A DNA stretch of 64,000 nucleotides from Alphaproteobacteria bacterium (GTDB lineage: Bacteria; Pseudomonadota; Alphaproteobacteria; Sphingomonadales; Kordiimonadaceae). Location of the stretch: NCBI GenBank assembly GCA_006226495.1, contig SBGU01000038.1:1-64000 (forward strand). Reading direction: 5' to 3'. Position numbers and translations under genes: made by a program. Each line of letters starts with the position of its first letter. Positions within the stretch are counted from its first letter, which is position 1. This document shows, piece by piece, positions 1-8,801 of this stretch. The notes beneath the pieces were generated by a model that did not search any database, was not told the origin of the DNA, and was given only the letters and a program-made list of their open reading frames with translations.

Positions 1-29
1 AACGGCGCCCGATCGGGCGCCGTTTTTGT
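1..29 (+). terminator. Rho-independent terminator of a gene left of the window
   Basis: A perfect 10-bp inverted repeat (AACGGCGCCC / GGGCGCCGTT with a GATC loop) is followed at once by a run of T on the plus strand. It probably ends a plus-strand gene lying off the left edge. It also lies just downstream of the minus-strand oxidase subunit gene that stops at 49 and may act in both directions. Confidence 0.8.
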
Positions 30-48
30 TCGGGTCTATGCTTCGGCC

Positions 49-162
49 TTAGGCAACAAACATAGCCAGGAGGGCCATAACCACCACAACGGCCACGGTG
101 CCACGCACCATATATTTGATAAAGCCTTCGTAGGTACGTTCCTGATCCTGAATTTCCATCAT
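49..162 (-). CDS. aa3-type cytochrome c oxidase subunit IV (short alphaproteobacterial form)
   Basis: A 37-residue protein made of a short polar N-terminus containing QDQERTYEGF followed by one hydrophobic helix (about residues 14-37). The DQERTYEGF block plus a single helix is typical of the bacterial aa3 oxidase subunit IV family (PF07835), a small helix packed on subunits I and III of the inner-membrane haem-copper oxidase. The start at 162 is preceded by AGGAG with a 7-nt spacer; a second ATG follows directly at 159. Reading upstream to 234 would add a non-homologous polar stretch and was rejected. The other oxidase genes are not in the window, so the subunit is encoded apart from the main cluster. 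The family call is strong; partnership with a particular oxidase is inferred. Confidence 0.8.
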   Translation of the reverse strand: MMEIQDQERTYEGFIKYMVRGTVAVVVVMALLAMFVA

Positions 163-272
163 CTTCCAGCTCCTGTCAGCCAGCCAAATTTCTGTATGGA
201 CCACGGATTTCAGCCCCGCCGGCCCCCTGTTCATGCCTGCTCTATACCTGATAGCGACAGCGCCGCCAAGCC

Positions 273-1253
273 TTAAAGGTCCAGACAGTCCTTCAAAAGC
301 GCGGGGTCGATATTGCCGCCGCTGACAATGCAGACACTGACCTTGTCGCGGCCGTCCACCTTGCCATGCAGCAAGGCTGCGGGCGATACAACGCCACCCG
401 GCTCGCCAACAATTTTCAGCTCACGCGCGATGAACCCGACAGTCGCCAGCGCTTCTGCGTCGGATACCGTGACGCCCGTCACCCCCAGATGCTGCAGCAC
501 GCCGAATGTCAGGTCACCCGGGCTCTGGGTCAAAAGCGCGTCACAGACCGACCGTGCGTCGGGGTCGATGCTCTGGCGCGTGCCGGTCTCGAGCGAACGT
601 TTCACGTCATCCATTGTGTCGGGTTCGACCGCATAACCGCTGATACCCGGGAAATGGTGGTAAAGCGCGGTAAAGAGGCCGGATGCCAGGCCGCCGCCAC
701 CGCAGTTGACCAGCACCTGATCGGGCGTCACGCCCAGCGCCTGCAGGTCCTCGGCAATCTCGAGGCCGGCGGTGCCTTGCCCCGCCATCACATATTCATT
801 GTTGAAGGGCGGCACCACCACGGCGCCGCTGTCGCCTGCGACCGAACGCGCCACAGCCTCCCGGTCTTCCTTGTAGCGGTCATAGATCACCACATTGGCG
901 CCATAACCCTTGGTGCGCGCGACCTTCAGGGCCGGTGCGTCGTGCGGCATGACAATGGTGGCCTTGATACCCAGCATGGTTGCTGCACAGGCAACACCTT
1001 GCGCATGGTTACCGCTTGAAAAGGCGACCACCCCCGCGGCCTTCTCGGTATCGGTCAGGCGCGACAGCCGGTTATAGGCACCGCGGAACTTGAACGATCC
1101 GGTGCGCTGCATGTTCTCGAGCTTGATAAAGACCCGGCCACCAACCCGTTCATTGAACGCAGGGCTTTCATAAAGCGGCGTGCGCACGGCAACACCTTTG
1201 ATCTGGCGGGCTGCGTCCAGGATATCGTCATATGAAATTGCGGGTTTGGTCAC
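273..1253 (-). CDS. Threonine/serine dehydratase, PLP fold type II
   Basis: A 326-residue pyridoxal-phosphate enzyme of the tryptophan-synthase-beta family, expected to deaminate threonine to 2-oxobutyrate or serine to pyruvate. The Schiff-base lysine is Lys55 in TGSFKFRGAY. The substrate loop SSGNHAQGVA lies near residue 85 and the phosphate-binding glycine run CGGGGL near 182. No C-terminal ACT domain follows, so it matches the short catabolic type rather than allosteric biosynthetic IlvA. I place the start at a GTG (1253) because GGAGGA lies 5 nt upstream. This start is two bases past the stop of the preceding membrane-protein gene, which suggests translational coupling. A serine racemase of the same fold cannot be excluded from sequence alone. 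Confidence 0.85.
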   Translation of the reverse strand: MTKPAISYDDILDAARQIKGVAVRTPLYESPAFNERVGGRVFIKLENMQRTGSFKFRGAYNRLSRLTDTEKAAGVVAFSSGNHAQGVACAATMLGIKATIVMPHDAPALKVARTKGYGANVVIYDRYKEDREAVARSVAGDSGAVVVPPFNNEYVMAGQGTAGLEIAEDLQALGVTPDQVLVNCGGGGLASGLFTALYHHFPGISGYAVEPDTMDDVKRSLETGTRQSIDPDARSVCDALLTQSPGDLTFGVLQHLGVTGVTVSDAEALATVGFIARELKIVGEPGGVVSPAALLHGKVDGRDKVSVCIVSGGNIDPALLKDCLDL

Positions 1254-1254
1254 A

Positions 1255-1539
1255 TCAGTCCTCCGTTGCCTTACGGCCCCTGAACCGCTGCCACCAGCGG
1301 CCGAGCCGAACTTCCATGTTGCGGCGGAACCGGCGAACGGCAGGGAAATCGTGCGACAGGATGATAAGTCCAAGCGGGATCATCCAGAAACCGAGCACAG
1401 GCAGAAACCCGAGCAAGCCACCAACCACCAGAAGGCTGCCAACAACGATCCGCCCGATACGCGAAGACGGTGTAACCTTCTTGACTTTTTCCCGGACCAT
1501 GTCGCTGCCGCCATTTTGTTCTGATGTGGTTTGAGCCAT
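1255..1539 (-). CDS. Small two-helix membrane protein, function unknown
   Basis: A 94-residue protein with a charged N-terminus, a hydrophobic core (about residues 28-62) that could form two helices around a Gly-Phe-Leu-Pro turn, and a strongly basic C-terminus rich in Arg and Trp. The hydrophobic core with G-F-L-P and the following LGLIILSHDFP stretch resemble the PGPGW-type small transmembrane proteins, a resemblance I hold only loosely. It lies directly upstream of the dehydratase gene; its TGA and the dehydratase GTG are two bases apart, so the pair is almost certainly co-transcribed. The positive-inside rule suggests both termini face the cytoplasm. No enzymatic motif is visible. Confidence 0.7.
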   Translation of the reverse strand: MAQTTSEQNGGSDMVREKVKKVTPSSRIGRIVVGSLLVVGGLLGFLPVLGFWMIPLGLIILSHDFPAVRRFRRNMEVRLGRWWQRFRGRKATED

Positions 1540-1571
1540 GTTTTCGCTCGCCTTGTCAATCCCGTTTGGCC

Positions 1572-1608
1572 GTTAAAAAGCAGAAAGGGAGGCCGAAGCC
1601 TCCCTTTC
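1572..1608 (-). terminator. Rho-independent terminator of the TonB-dependent receptor gene
   Basis: On the minus strand an 11-bp perfect stem (GAAAGGGAGGC / GCCTCCCTTTC, TTCG loop) is followed by CTTTTTAAC. It lies about 40 bases past the receptor stop codon at 1647. Confidence 0.85.
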
Positions 1609-1646
1609 CATCGTAAGCAGAAATACGGCAGCGCCGTGACAGTCGA

Positions 1647-3965
1647 TCAGTCGCCGAACGGGATCGAGAATTTGACCCCCATCGTGCGCGGGCGGCTGAT
1701 GCCGAAACCGTGCGCCGGGAACGGAAAGCCGCCTTCGCCCGTGCCATCAAAGTACGCCTTGTCGAACAGGTTTTCGACATAGGCGGTGACAGTCCAGCCA
1801 TCGGCATCTTCCCAGCCCAGGCGCGCACTGACATCTGTCCAGCCGGGGTTTGCCGCAATTTCGACATTGCCAAGCCCGCCATAGGTCTTGGTCTGGGTGC
1901 GGAATTCAACAGCGGCGTTGATTTCGCCCGCTTCCTTGACCGGTTTGTGGAAGGCCAGAACACCGGCCGCGGTCCATTTGGGCGAGCCGCCCAGGCGGTT
2001 GCCGTCGCTGTCTTCCTCGATGATATCAGCGCCGCTGATTTCGTTGTCGTTGAACGAGCCCGACAGGAACAGGTCGAAATACTGGCCCAGGATCGCCTGC
2101 ACGGTGGCTTCGACACCCCACGCATTCACCTTGCCGACGTTGGCAACCTTGGTGCCCGCATCGAAATAGTTCAATTGCAGGTCGGTATAGCGATAGTGAT
2201 AGACGCTGATGTCCGTGCGCAAACGGCGGTCGAACAGGTCACCCTTGGCACCGACCTCGTAGGACCAGACCTTTTCGGGGTCGAATACGTTTGGCGTTGC
2301 GCCCGGCAGGGCCACCAGGTCGTCATCGACACCACTTTCGTCGTCATCCGTGTTCAGGACAACGGCGAAGCTGCCGAAGCCGCCCGACTTGTAGCCCTTG
2401 GTCACGCTGCCATAGATCATCCAGTCGTCGTTCGGGCGATACCGGGCAATGAAGCGGGGCGTGAAATCGTCCCAGGTTTCACTGCCGTAAACATAACCGT
2501 CCGTCGTAAAGCCGAACATGAAGAAGGGACCGAGGTCATCGTCGACCGGCAGCACATTGATGCCGAAGTCTTTGGTATCGCGGGTGTAGCGCACACCAAC
2601 ACCAACCTCGAACTTGTCGGTCACGGCATAGTTGAGGTCCACATAGGCACCCCAGCCATGGTAATCGCCATCCACCGCGTTCATTTCATGGTGCCCGTCT
2701 TCCGGATAGTTGAAGTCCGGGTAGCCATAATAGGCATACATGTCGGCGCAGCTCATTTCATAGTAGGCGGCGCACAGGACGTCGGGGTCGGATGCGTTGT
2801 CAAACAGCGCGTTGATCTTTTCCTTGTAGTAGGAAACACCGCCATACCAGCTCAAGGGGCCGGTGCCTTGCGACACGAGACGCAATTCGGTCTCGAAATA
2901 GTCGCCGCTCTGTTCCTGGCCATAATCGTTGTAGCGGATCGGCATGCCGTCGAAATCTTCGGCATAGCTATAGTCGTGATCCTTGTAGCCCGTGAGCGAG
3001 GTCAGGGTGGCGAAGCCCAGGTCGACGTTGATTTCGGCGCTGATCGAATAGATCTTGCCACGGTCAAAGTTGCCAAGACCATGGTCCTGATCGATTTCGG
3101 AGATATCGCCCTTGGGGTTCGGACGACCGATAATGCCGCCGATGCTGTGCAGGAATTCAAGCGCGTCATCATCAATGGCACGGTAGATCGAACCACTTTG
3201 CTCACGGTCCTCGAATTCGCCAACGACGGTGGCATCCCAGTTTTCGCCACGCATGCCGGCACTGACGCGCAGGGCGTCCTTGTTGTGCCAGACATATTTT
3301 TCGCCGTCATAGCGGTTGAGGGCATAGCCGTCCTCTTCGCTGTGGTAACCGGCGACACGCAGGGCAAAATTCTCGGAAACCGGCAGGTTGACCGCCAGTT
3401 CGGTCTCGAGGATGCCGCGCTCACCAACACCGCCGTCAAAATGGCCGTTCAACTCGCCGAACTTAGGTTTGGCGGTATAGAGGCTGATGGCACCACCGAT
3501 GGCGTTCCGGCCGAACAGGAAGCCTTGCGGCCCGCGCAGCACTTCAGCGCGCTCCATATCGAACATGGAGGTCACCACCACGCCGTTCCGGCCCTGATAG
3601 AGGCCGTTCTTGAAGAAGCCGGCCGACGGGTCGCCACCAACACCGAAGTCGTTGGTCGAAATACCGCGGATGTTGATATAGTCGATGAAGCTGTCCTTGC
3701 TGTCGCCCGCGAAACCCGGGGCGAACTTCACAAGGTCCTTCACGTCATCAAGGTTTACGCGCTTGGTGAAGCTGGCATCGAAGGCCGTGATCGAGATCGG
3801 CACGTCCTGCACCGATTCCGCCCGTTTCTGCGCGGTTACCGTAATTTCCTCAAGCCCGCCGCTGGCTTCATCCGCCGCCGCAACAGAGCCTGCTGTGCCG
3901 AGCATGGCCAGAAGCGACGCGCCGGTCGCAAGCCAGGCCGCACGGGTCTGATACACAGATTTCAT
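1647..3965 (-). CDS. TonB-dependent outer-membrane receptor
   Basis: A 772-residue receptor. An N-terminal signal peptide (to about residue 31, ending near VAAADEA) is followed by a TonB-box-like segment (EEITVTAQKRAESVQDVPIS). The plug domain comes next, including the VLRGPQGFLFGRNAIGGAIS motif near residues 142-161, then a long beta-barrel ending in aromatic strands (KFSIPFGD). The ITVTAQKR...VPISI signature is characteristic of receptors common in Sphingomonadales and related oligotrophs. The ligand cannot be read from sequence; the neighbours do not form a siderophore or sugar cluster. The start at 3965 has GGGAGGA upstream, and a clear terminator follows. It is transcribed alone. Confidence 0.92.
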   Translation of the reverse strand: MKSVYQTRAAWLATGASLLAMLGTAGSVAAADEASGGLEEITVTAQKRAESVQDVPISITAFDASFTKRVNLDDVKDLVKFAPGFAGDSKDSFIDYINIRGISTNDFGVGGDPSAGFFKNGLYQGRNGVVVTSMFDMERAEVLRGPQGFLFGRNAIGGAISLYTAKPKFGELNGHFDGGVGERGILETELAVNLPVSENFALRVAGYHSEEDGYALNRYDGEKYVWHNKDALRVSAGMRGENWDATVVGEFEDREQSGSIYRAIDDDALEFLHSIGGIIGRPNPKGDISEIDQDHGLGNFDRGKIYSISAEINVDLGFATLTSLTGYKDHDYSYAEDFDGMPIRYNDYGQEQSGDYFETELRLVSQGTGPLSWYGGVSYYKEKINALFDNASDPDVLCAAYYEMSCADMYAYYGYPDFNYPEDGHHEMNAVDGDYHGWGAYVDLNYAVTDKFEVGVGVRYTRDTKDFGINVLPVDDDLGPFFMFGFTTDGYVYGSETWDDFTPRFIARYRPNDDWMIYGSVTKGYKSGGFGSFAVVLNTDDDESGVDDDLVALPGATPNVFDPEKVWSYEVGAKGDLFDRRLRTDISVYHYRYTDLQLNYFDAGTKVANVGKVNAWGVEATVQAILGQYFDLFLSGSFNDNEISGADIIEEDSDGNRLGGSPKWTAAGVLAFHKPVKEAGEINAAVEFRTQTKTYGGLGNVEIAANPGWTDVSARLGWEDADGWTVTAYVENLFDKAYFDGTGEGGFPFPAHGFGISRPRTMGVKFSIPFGD

Positions 3966-4088
3966 TTTCGTTCCTCCCTTTCAGGCAAACGCCCGAAGTT
4001 TGCAAATGAGCGACCGGCGCCTGCGCCTTTGCCGCCTCTCACACTTTCCGGGACGCCTTAACCGATACGCCGGCGTCCTCTTCCGTCA

Positions 4089-5729
4089 TCAGGATGGGTC
4101 CCGCCATCCTGTATCCCTGAGGGCCGACAGCATCGGCCCCAGATGTTGCTCAAACTTCCTCCACTTCCCAATGGATCTGGTGTGCGCCTTCTCTCGCACC
4201 TGGGCGGCACTGGCCGTGGTTACGGCCGTGTCCTGTGTGTGAAATTCCTCACAGGCCCGTTGCCACCCAAGACCCAGAAACTCGATAATTCTCCGTGCGT
4301 TAGCCGGTACATCTTCAACCACATCCTCATAATTTACCTCAAGGATACGGTCGCCCAGCATCTGTTTCCAGCGCTTGGTCAGCCGGGCATAACGCCCGTG
4401 GTGCCGCGCCATTTCCGCCTGATCGTAGGAATGGAAATAGGCATCGGCGAAAAGCTGCTTGTAGCTTGCGAAACAGGCATCCGCCGGGTCGCGCACCACA
4501 TGGATGATGCGGGCGTTCGGCAGCGCCGCGGCGATCAGCGGCAGATACAGGTAATTGACCGGCATCTTGTCGACAAACCGCGGCAGGTCACCGCGCATGG
4601 TGCGGCTGGTCTCAAGATACAGGCGGCCCAGGCGCTCCATATCAAGGCCCACAGCCGCTTCCGCCATTTCGGCGGTAATCAGGCCCAGGCTTGAAAGCCC
4701 GGTCATGCGTTTGATCGACTGGCCGAACTGCTGCAGTTCGCCTGCCGAATGCACATCGCTGTGCGCGGTAATGATGCGCTCAATAAGGGTCGTGCCCGTG
4801 CGCGGCTGGCCGACAATAAAAATGGGCGAAGGGTCGTCATGCCCCGTCGCCCGTTTCTGCCACCAGTCTTCGTCATAAACACGTTCGAGCGTGTCAAACA
4901 GCGCCTGTTCAGCCGCTTCGTCATAGGCCACGGCCTTGCGGCGGGCTTTGGCGCCTTTGTCATAAGCCACGAAGGCTTTGTCAAACTGTTTCAGGTCTTC
5001 CAGTTCCTTGCCGATGGCATACTGGAAGAAAGGCATATCACCATGGGCTTCCGGCAGTTTTGCCGCCAGCACCTGCATGGTTTTCACATGGCTGTCGTCA
5101 ACCGCGCCGCCAAGGCGCGACAGCATCCAGTGCGCCTGCCCGCTGTCGGGTTTGGCTGCCAGCACAGCATTCAGGGCTGTGCGGGCCTCGTCGAACCGCC
5201 CCAGGAAGGTCAGGCACTTGGCCCGGCCAAGCTGAAAATAGGCCGACCCCGATTTCTGGAACGCCTTGTCATACCACTGTAGCGCGGTTTTCTGGTCGCC
5301 CAGCAGGCTGTGCACGGTGCCCAGCACGTCCTGCACCAGCGGGTCGGCGGGTGCCAGCGCTTCAGCCTTGGCAAGCGCCGTATCCGCATTGCCATACTGG
5401 CCGGTGGTCACGAAGGCGCGCGCCAGTTGTGCCCAGCCGGCGGCATGGGCGGGGTCGATGCTGACCACATTCTTGAACGCGGTGCGCGCCGTGGACCAGT
5501 CGCCACTTTCAACACCGATCAGGCCCACAAGGAAATGGGCTTCCTTGGCCTTCGGGAAATGGCGCAGGACCAGATTGCAGCAGCCGCCGGCCTCACGGAA
5601 ATCACCCCGGTTCATGGCGCGGAAACCACGGCCCAGAAGCTGGGCTGCATCCGCCCCTGTCATGGGTCGTTGCTGTGTGCCGCCCTGGCCCGTTATGCTG
5701 CCGCTCATTGCCATGCTAGCCCAACGCAT
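4089..5729 (-). CDS. TPR-repeat sulfotransferase
   Basis: A 546-residue fusion. Residues about 30-290 are a run of tetratricopeptide-like helical pairs (for example AGWAQLARAFVTTGQYGNAD and AYFQLGRAKCLTFLGRFDEA). The C-terminal half is a PAPS-dependent sulfotransferase. Its 5'-phosphosulfate loop IVGQPRTGTTLIERI is near residue 303 and its 3'-phosphate motif HVVRDPADACFASY is near 410. Such TPR-sulfotransferases are frequent in alphaproteobacteria; the acceptor is unknown. The start overlaps the upstream oxidase gene by 14 nt, without a clear Shine-Dalgarno sequence. Starts at 5714, 5708 or 5663 are also possible, so the N-terminus is uncertain. The overlap suggests co-transcription with the polyamine oxidase gene, but a metabolic link is only speculation. 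Confidence 0.85.
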   Translation of the reverse strand: MRWASMAMSGSITGQGGTQQRPMTGADAAQLLGRGFRAMNRGDFREAGGCCNLVLRHFPKAKEAHFLVGLIGVESGDWSTARTAFKNVVSIDPAHAAGWAQLARAFVTTGQYGNADTALAKAEALAPADPLVQDVLGTVHSLLGDQKTALQWYDKAFQKSGSAYFQLGRAKCLTFLGRFDEARTALNAVLAAKPDSGQAHWMLSRLGGAVDDSHVKTMQVLAAKLPEAHGDMPFFQYAIGKELEDLKQFDKAFVAYDKGAKARRKAVAYDEAAEQALFDTLERVYDEDWWQKRATGHDDPSPIFIVGQPRTGTTLIERIITAHSDVHSAGELQQFGQSIKRMTGLSSLGLITAEMAEAAVGLDMERLGRLYLETSRTMRGDLPRFVDKMPVNYLYLPLIAAALPNARIIHVVRDPADACFASYKQLFADAYFHSYDQAEMARHHGRYARLTKRWKQMLGDRILEVNYEDVVEDVPANARRIIEFLGLGWQRACEEFHTQDTAVTTASAAQVREKAHTRSIGKWRKFEQHLGPMLSALRDTGWRDPS

Positions 5730-7029
5730 CCTTCAACCGGTAATAGGCCATACCAACCGCCAGCACCGGCTGCCGGAAAGTGCGGCCACCCGGGAACGGC
5801 GGATGCTTGACCCCTGCCATGATATCGAAACGCCGGCTGTCGCCACCGATTGCCTCGGCAATCAGGCGGGCGGACATATGGCTGGGCGCCACACCATGGC
5901 CTGAATAAGCCTGTGCATAATACACCCGGGGCGCGATCCGGCCAACCTGCGGGATACGGTTCAGGCCAATGCCCATATAACCGCCCCAGGCATGGCTGAT
6001 GGCCACATCCTGCAGTTCCGGGAAGACCTTCAGCATGTTCGGGCGCACGGCAGCGATGATATCGCGCGGGTGGCGGCCCGAATAGGTGGCCAGCCCACCG
6101 AACAGCAGGCGCCGGTCTTCGGACATCCGGAAATAATCCAGTGCCCAGCGCTGGTCGCACACCGCATAGCGCGCGGGCATGATCCGGTCGGCCAGTTCTT
6201 CATCCAGCGGTTCGGTCGCGATGATATAGCTGCCTGCAGGCAACACACGCGACGCCAGCTTGGGCACCAGTTCCCCAAGATAGGCATTGCCCGCCAGAAC
6301 CACATGTTTCGCGGTCACCCGGCAATAATCCATATCGACGACCGTATGGTCGTCGCCGACCTGCAGGTTGCTGACCCGGGCGTCTTCATAAATACGGGCA
6401 CCAAGCCTTTCGGCGGCACGGGCTTCGCCGCGCACAAGGTCCAGCACATGGGCATGGCCCCAGCCCATGTTCACGACACCGCCCATATAGCGGTCAGACC
6501 CAACAATGGATTTCACCTCGTCGGGACCCACCACCCGCTGTTCGTGCGGATAGCCGTGCGCGCGCATGGTGTCTGCCTTGGCGACCAGTTCATCCAGTTC
6601 GGACTGTTTCATGGCCGCATCGAAATAGCCCCATTTCAGGCCACAATCGATGTCATATTTCCTGATCCAGTCGGCGATGATGTCGACACATTCGACCCCC
6701 ATCCTGAACACTTCATCAGCATTTTCAGCACCGAAGGATTTTTCGATCTTGCCAAAATCGGCCATCGCCTGGCCGTACCCGCCGATGATCTGGCCGCCAT
6801 TGCGGCCCGACGCACCCCAGCCGATGCGGTTCTGTTCCACAAGGGCGACTTCAACACCCTGCTCCGCCAGATGCAGCGCGGTGGCGACGCCGGTGAAGCC
6901 GCCGCCCACGACACAGACATCGACCTTGATATTGCCCTCAAGACGGCGGAAATCCTGCGTGTCCTTGCAGGTCGCCGCATAATAGCTTTCGGGCATACGG
7001 TCAGTATGGATGGAATCGCGGATACGCAT
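5716..7029 (-). CDS. PuuB-like FAD-dependent amine oxidase, second copy
   Basis: A 437-residue flavoprotein of the DAO family. The dinucleotide-binding motif VDVCVVGGGFTGVATALHLAE is near residues 36-56, and the second FAD contact IGWGASGRNGGQIIGGYG follows near 68-85. The C-terminal AQAYSGHGVAPSHMSARLIAEAI block is near residues 370-395. The overall arrangement matches gamma-glutamylputrescine oxidase. A homologous gene lies at 8890-10179 on the other side of the control region, so this locus carries two PuuB-type enzymes. They have clearly diverged, suggesting different amine substrates (inference). It follows the GabD-type gene after an 88-nt gap holding a strong hairpin. The start at 7029 has a weak Shine-Dalgarno; the ATG at 6996 is an alternative that better matches the family N-terminus (SYYAAT). 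Confidence 0.88.
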   Translation of the reverse strand: MRIRDSIHTDRMPESYYAATCKDTQDFRRLEGNIKVDVCVVGGGFTGVATALHLAEQGVEVALVEQNRIGWGASGRNGGQIIGGYGQAMADFGKIEKSFGAENADEVFRMGVECVDIIADWIRKYDIDCGLKWGYFDAAMKQSELDELVAKADTMRAHGYPHEQRVVGPDEVKSIVGSDRYMGGVVNMGWGHAHVLDLVRGEARAAERLGARIYEDARVSNLQVGDDHTVVDMDYCRVTAKHVVLAGNAYLGELVPKLASRVLPAGSYIIATEPLDEELADRIMPARYAVCDQRWALDYFRMSEDRRLLFGGLATYSGRHPRDIIAAVRPNMLKVFPELQDVAISHAWGGYMGIGLNRIPQVGRIAPRVYYAQAYSGHGVAPSHMSARLIAEAIGGDSRRFDIMAGVKHPPFPGGRTFRQPVLAVGMAYYRLKDALG

Positions 7030-7059
7030 ATAACACCGGGTGTCTTTGTCTTTCGTGTT

Positions 7060-7112
7060 CGTTTCGCCTGCGAAACGGGCGCCTGCTATAAAGCGGAACA
7101 GGCGCCCGTTTC
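7060..7112 (-). other. Strong intercistronic hairpin with an overlapping alternative hairpin
   Basis: Six bases past the gabD-type stop codon the transcript can form a perfect 14-bp stem (GAAACGGGCGCCTG at 7112-7099 with its complement at 7085-7072, 13-nt loop). The 3' arm overlaps a second perfect palindrome, CGTTTCGC-AG-GCGAAACG on this strand (7077-7060), so the two stems exclude one another. No U-run follows either stem, so an ordinary terminator is not supported. mRNA stabilisation, processing or attenuation between gabD and the second puuB gene is possible. Confidence 0.6.
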
Positions 7113-7117
7113 AACCC

Positions 7118-8572
7118 TTAAAGGCCTGCCATCAGCAGGTATTTGATCTCGACATAATCCTCGATCCCGTATTTCGAGCCCTCGCGGCCAAGGCCGGACT
7201 GCTTGACACCGCCAAAGGGCGCCACTTCGGTCGAGAGGATGCCGGTATTAATGCCGACCATGCCATATTCCAGCGCCTCGGCCACACGCCACACGCGCGC
7301 CAGATTCTGGGCATAAAAATAGGACGCCAGGCCGAATTCGGTGTCGTTGGCCTGGGCCACAACATCGGCTTCGTCCTCAAATTTGAAGATGGGCGCCAGC
7401 GGGCCGAAGGTTTCCTCGCGCGCGACCTTCATGTCGCGGGTCACACCGCTCAGGATCGTCGGCTCGAAGAAACTGCCGCCCAGGCTGTGGCGTTTGCCGC
7501 CAGCCACCAGTTTGGCGCCTTTCGACAGGGCGTCGGCAACATGGTCTTCAACCTTTTCAATCGCTTCGGCATTGATCAGCGGGCCCTGGACCACACCGTC
7601 TTCGGCGCCGTTGCCCACTTTCATGGCTGCGACCTTGGCAGCCAGCTTTTCAACGAACGTGTCATAGACGCCGGCCTGAACATAAAGCCGGTTGGCACAG
7701 ACGCAGGTCTGGCCCGAGTTGCGATATTTGGATGCCATCGCACCTTCCACCGCTGCATCGATATCGGCATCGTCAAACACGATGAAGGGGGCATTGCCGC
7801 CCAGTTCCAGCGACACCTTCTTGATATCGTCCGAACACTGGCGCATCAGAATGCGGCCAACTTCGGTCGAGCCGGTGAAGGTAAGCTTGCGCACAATCTG
7901 GTTGGCGCACAGCTCACCACCGATGGCGCGGGCGTTCTTGCCAACCACGACGTTCAGCACCCCTTTCGGCAGGCCCGCGCGTTCGCCCAGTTCCGCGAGC
8001 GCGAGCGCCGACAGCGGTGTTTCGGCCGCAGGCTTCACCACCACGGTGCAGCCAACTGCAAGTGCGGGACCGACCTTGCGGGTGATCATGGCATTCGGGA
8101 AGTTCCAGGGCGTGATCGCGGCCACCACACCGATGGGCTGCTTGACTACGATGATGCGTTTGTCCGACTGATGTTGCGGGATAACGTCGCCATAAACGCG
8201 CTTGCCCTCTTCCGCAAACCACTCGATGAAGCTGGCGCCATAAGCGATTTCGCCGCGCGCTTCCGCCAGCGGCTTGCCCATTTCGGCGGTCAGGATCTGG
8301 GCCAGGTCCTCCTGGTGCGCCATCATCAGGTCGAACCAGCGCTTCAGGATAACGCTGCGTTCCTTCGCGGTCTTGGCGCGCCACGGACCCAGCGCCGCAT
8401 TGGCGGCGTCGATGGCGGCACGGGTTTCGTCCGCACCCTGGTCGGGCAAGGATACAATGGTTTCGCCGGTTGCCGGGTTCTTGACCTCGAAGGTCCCGCC
8501 GCTGTTCGCGCCGGCCCAAACACCATCAATAAAGGCCCTGTCCTTCAGAAGGGCGCCGTCTGCCAATTTCAT
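7118..8572 (-). CDS. gabD: NAD(P)-dependent succinate-semialdehyde dehydrogenase, GabD type
   Basis: A 484-residue aldehyde dehydrogenase. The general-base region LELGGNAPF has its glutamate near residue 255, and the catalytic cysteine lies in SGQTCVCANR near 289. The substrate and cofactor segments TPWNFP and FTGSTEVGR are intact. Length, the MKLADGALLKDRAFIDG-like start and the double-Cys motif are those of GabD-type succinate-semialdehyde dehydrogenases, the last step from GABA to succinate. I use the ATG at 8572, which has GGGGA six bases upstream; a GTG at 8584 is in frame but lacks its own ribosome site. It opens the leftward arm of the polyamine locus, transcribed from the divergent control region. 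Glutarate-semialdehyde activity is an alternative. Confidence 0.88.
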   Translation of the reverse strand: MKLADGALLKDRAFIDGVWAGANSGGTFEVKNPATGETIVSLPDQGADETRAAIDAANAALGPWRAKTAKERSVILKRWFDLMMAHQEDLAQILTAEMGKPLAEARGEIAYGASFIEWFAEEGKRVYGDVIPQHQSDKRIIVVKQPIGVVAAITPWNFPNAMITRKVGPALAVGCTVVVKPAAETPLSALALAELGERAGLPKGVLNVVVGKNARAIGGELCANQIVRKLTFTGSTEVGRILMRQCSDDIKKVSLELGGNAPFIVFDDADIDAAVEGAMASKYRNSGQTCVCANRLYVQAGVYDTFVEKLAAKVAAMKVGNGAEDGVVQGPLINAEAIEKVEDHVADALSKGAKLVAGGKRHSLGGSFFEPTILSGVTRDMKVAREETFGPLAPIFKFEDEADVVAQANDTEFGLASYFYAQNLARVWRVAEALEYGMVGINTGILSTEVAPFGGVKQSGLGREGSKYGIEDYVEIKYLLMAGL

Positions 8573-8667
8573 TATTTTCCCCACATAACATCGGGCCGGC
8601 CGGGCGTGGCCGATCCACCACTCCCAACCTTAGGCAAAAATGCCAGGAACAACAGCCCGTAGCTGTG

Positions 8668-8701
8668 CAATAATGTGATCACAATAACCACAAGCTGTCA
8701 A
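8668..8701 (-). promoter_or_regulatory. Leftward promoter with embedded operator palindrome
   Basis: On the minus strand a consensus -35 TTGACA (8701-8696) is followed after 12 nt by the perfect 10-bp palindrome TGTGATCACA (8683-8674) and then TTATTG. The palindrome covers the place where a -10 element should be, as expected for repression by occlusion. The stretch TGTGATCACATTATTG matches the rightward copy in 15 of 16 bases. It lies about 100 bp upstream of the gabD-type start. Confidence 0.65.
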
Positions 8702-8801
8702 CCAAGTGAGCAGAAAAAAACTTACGCGAAGAAAAGTGACAAAATCCCGCAGAAAGGCTGTAATAGCCAGCCGCACGCCAGCGAATTCGCATAGCGCCCT
8801 C

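Noticed and set aside
1710-4061. A 783-codon open frame on the plus strand opposite the TonB-dependent receptor gene
   Set aside because: It is an antisense shadow created by the high-GC third positions of the receptor gene; it has no ribosome site, no domain pattern, and the minus-strand protein is clearly a receptor.
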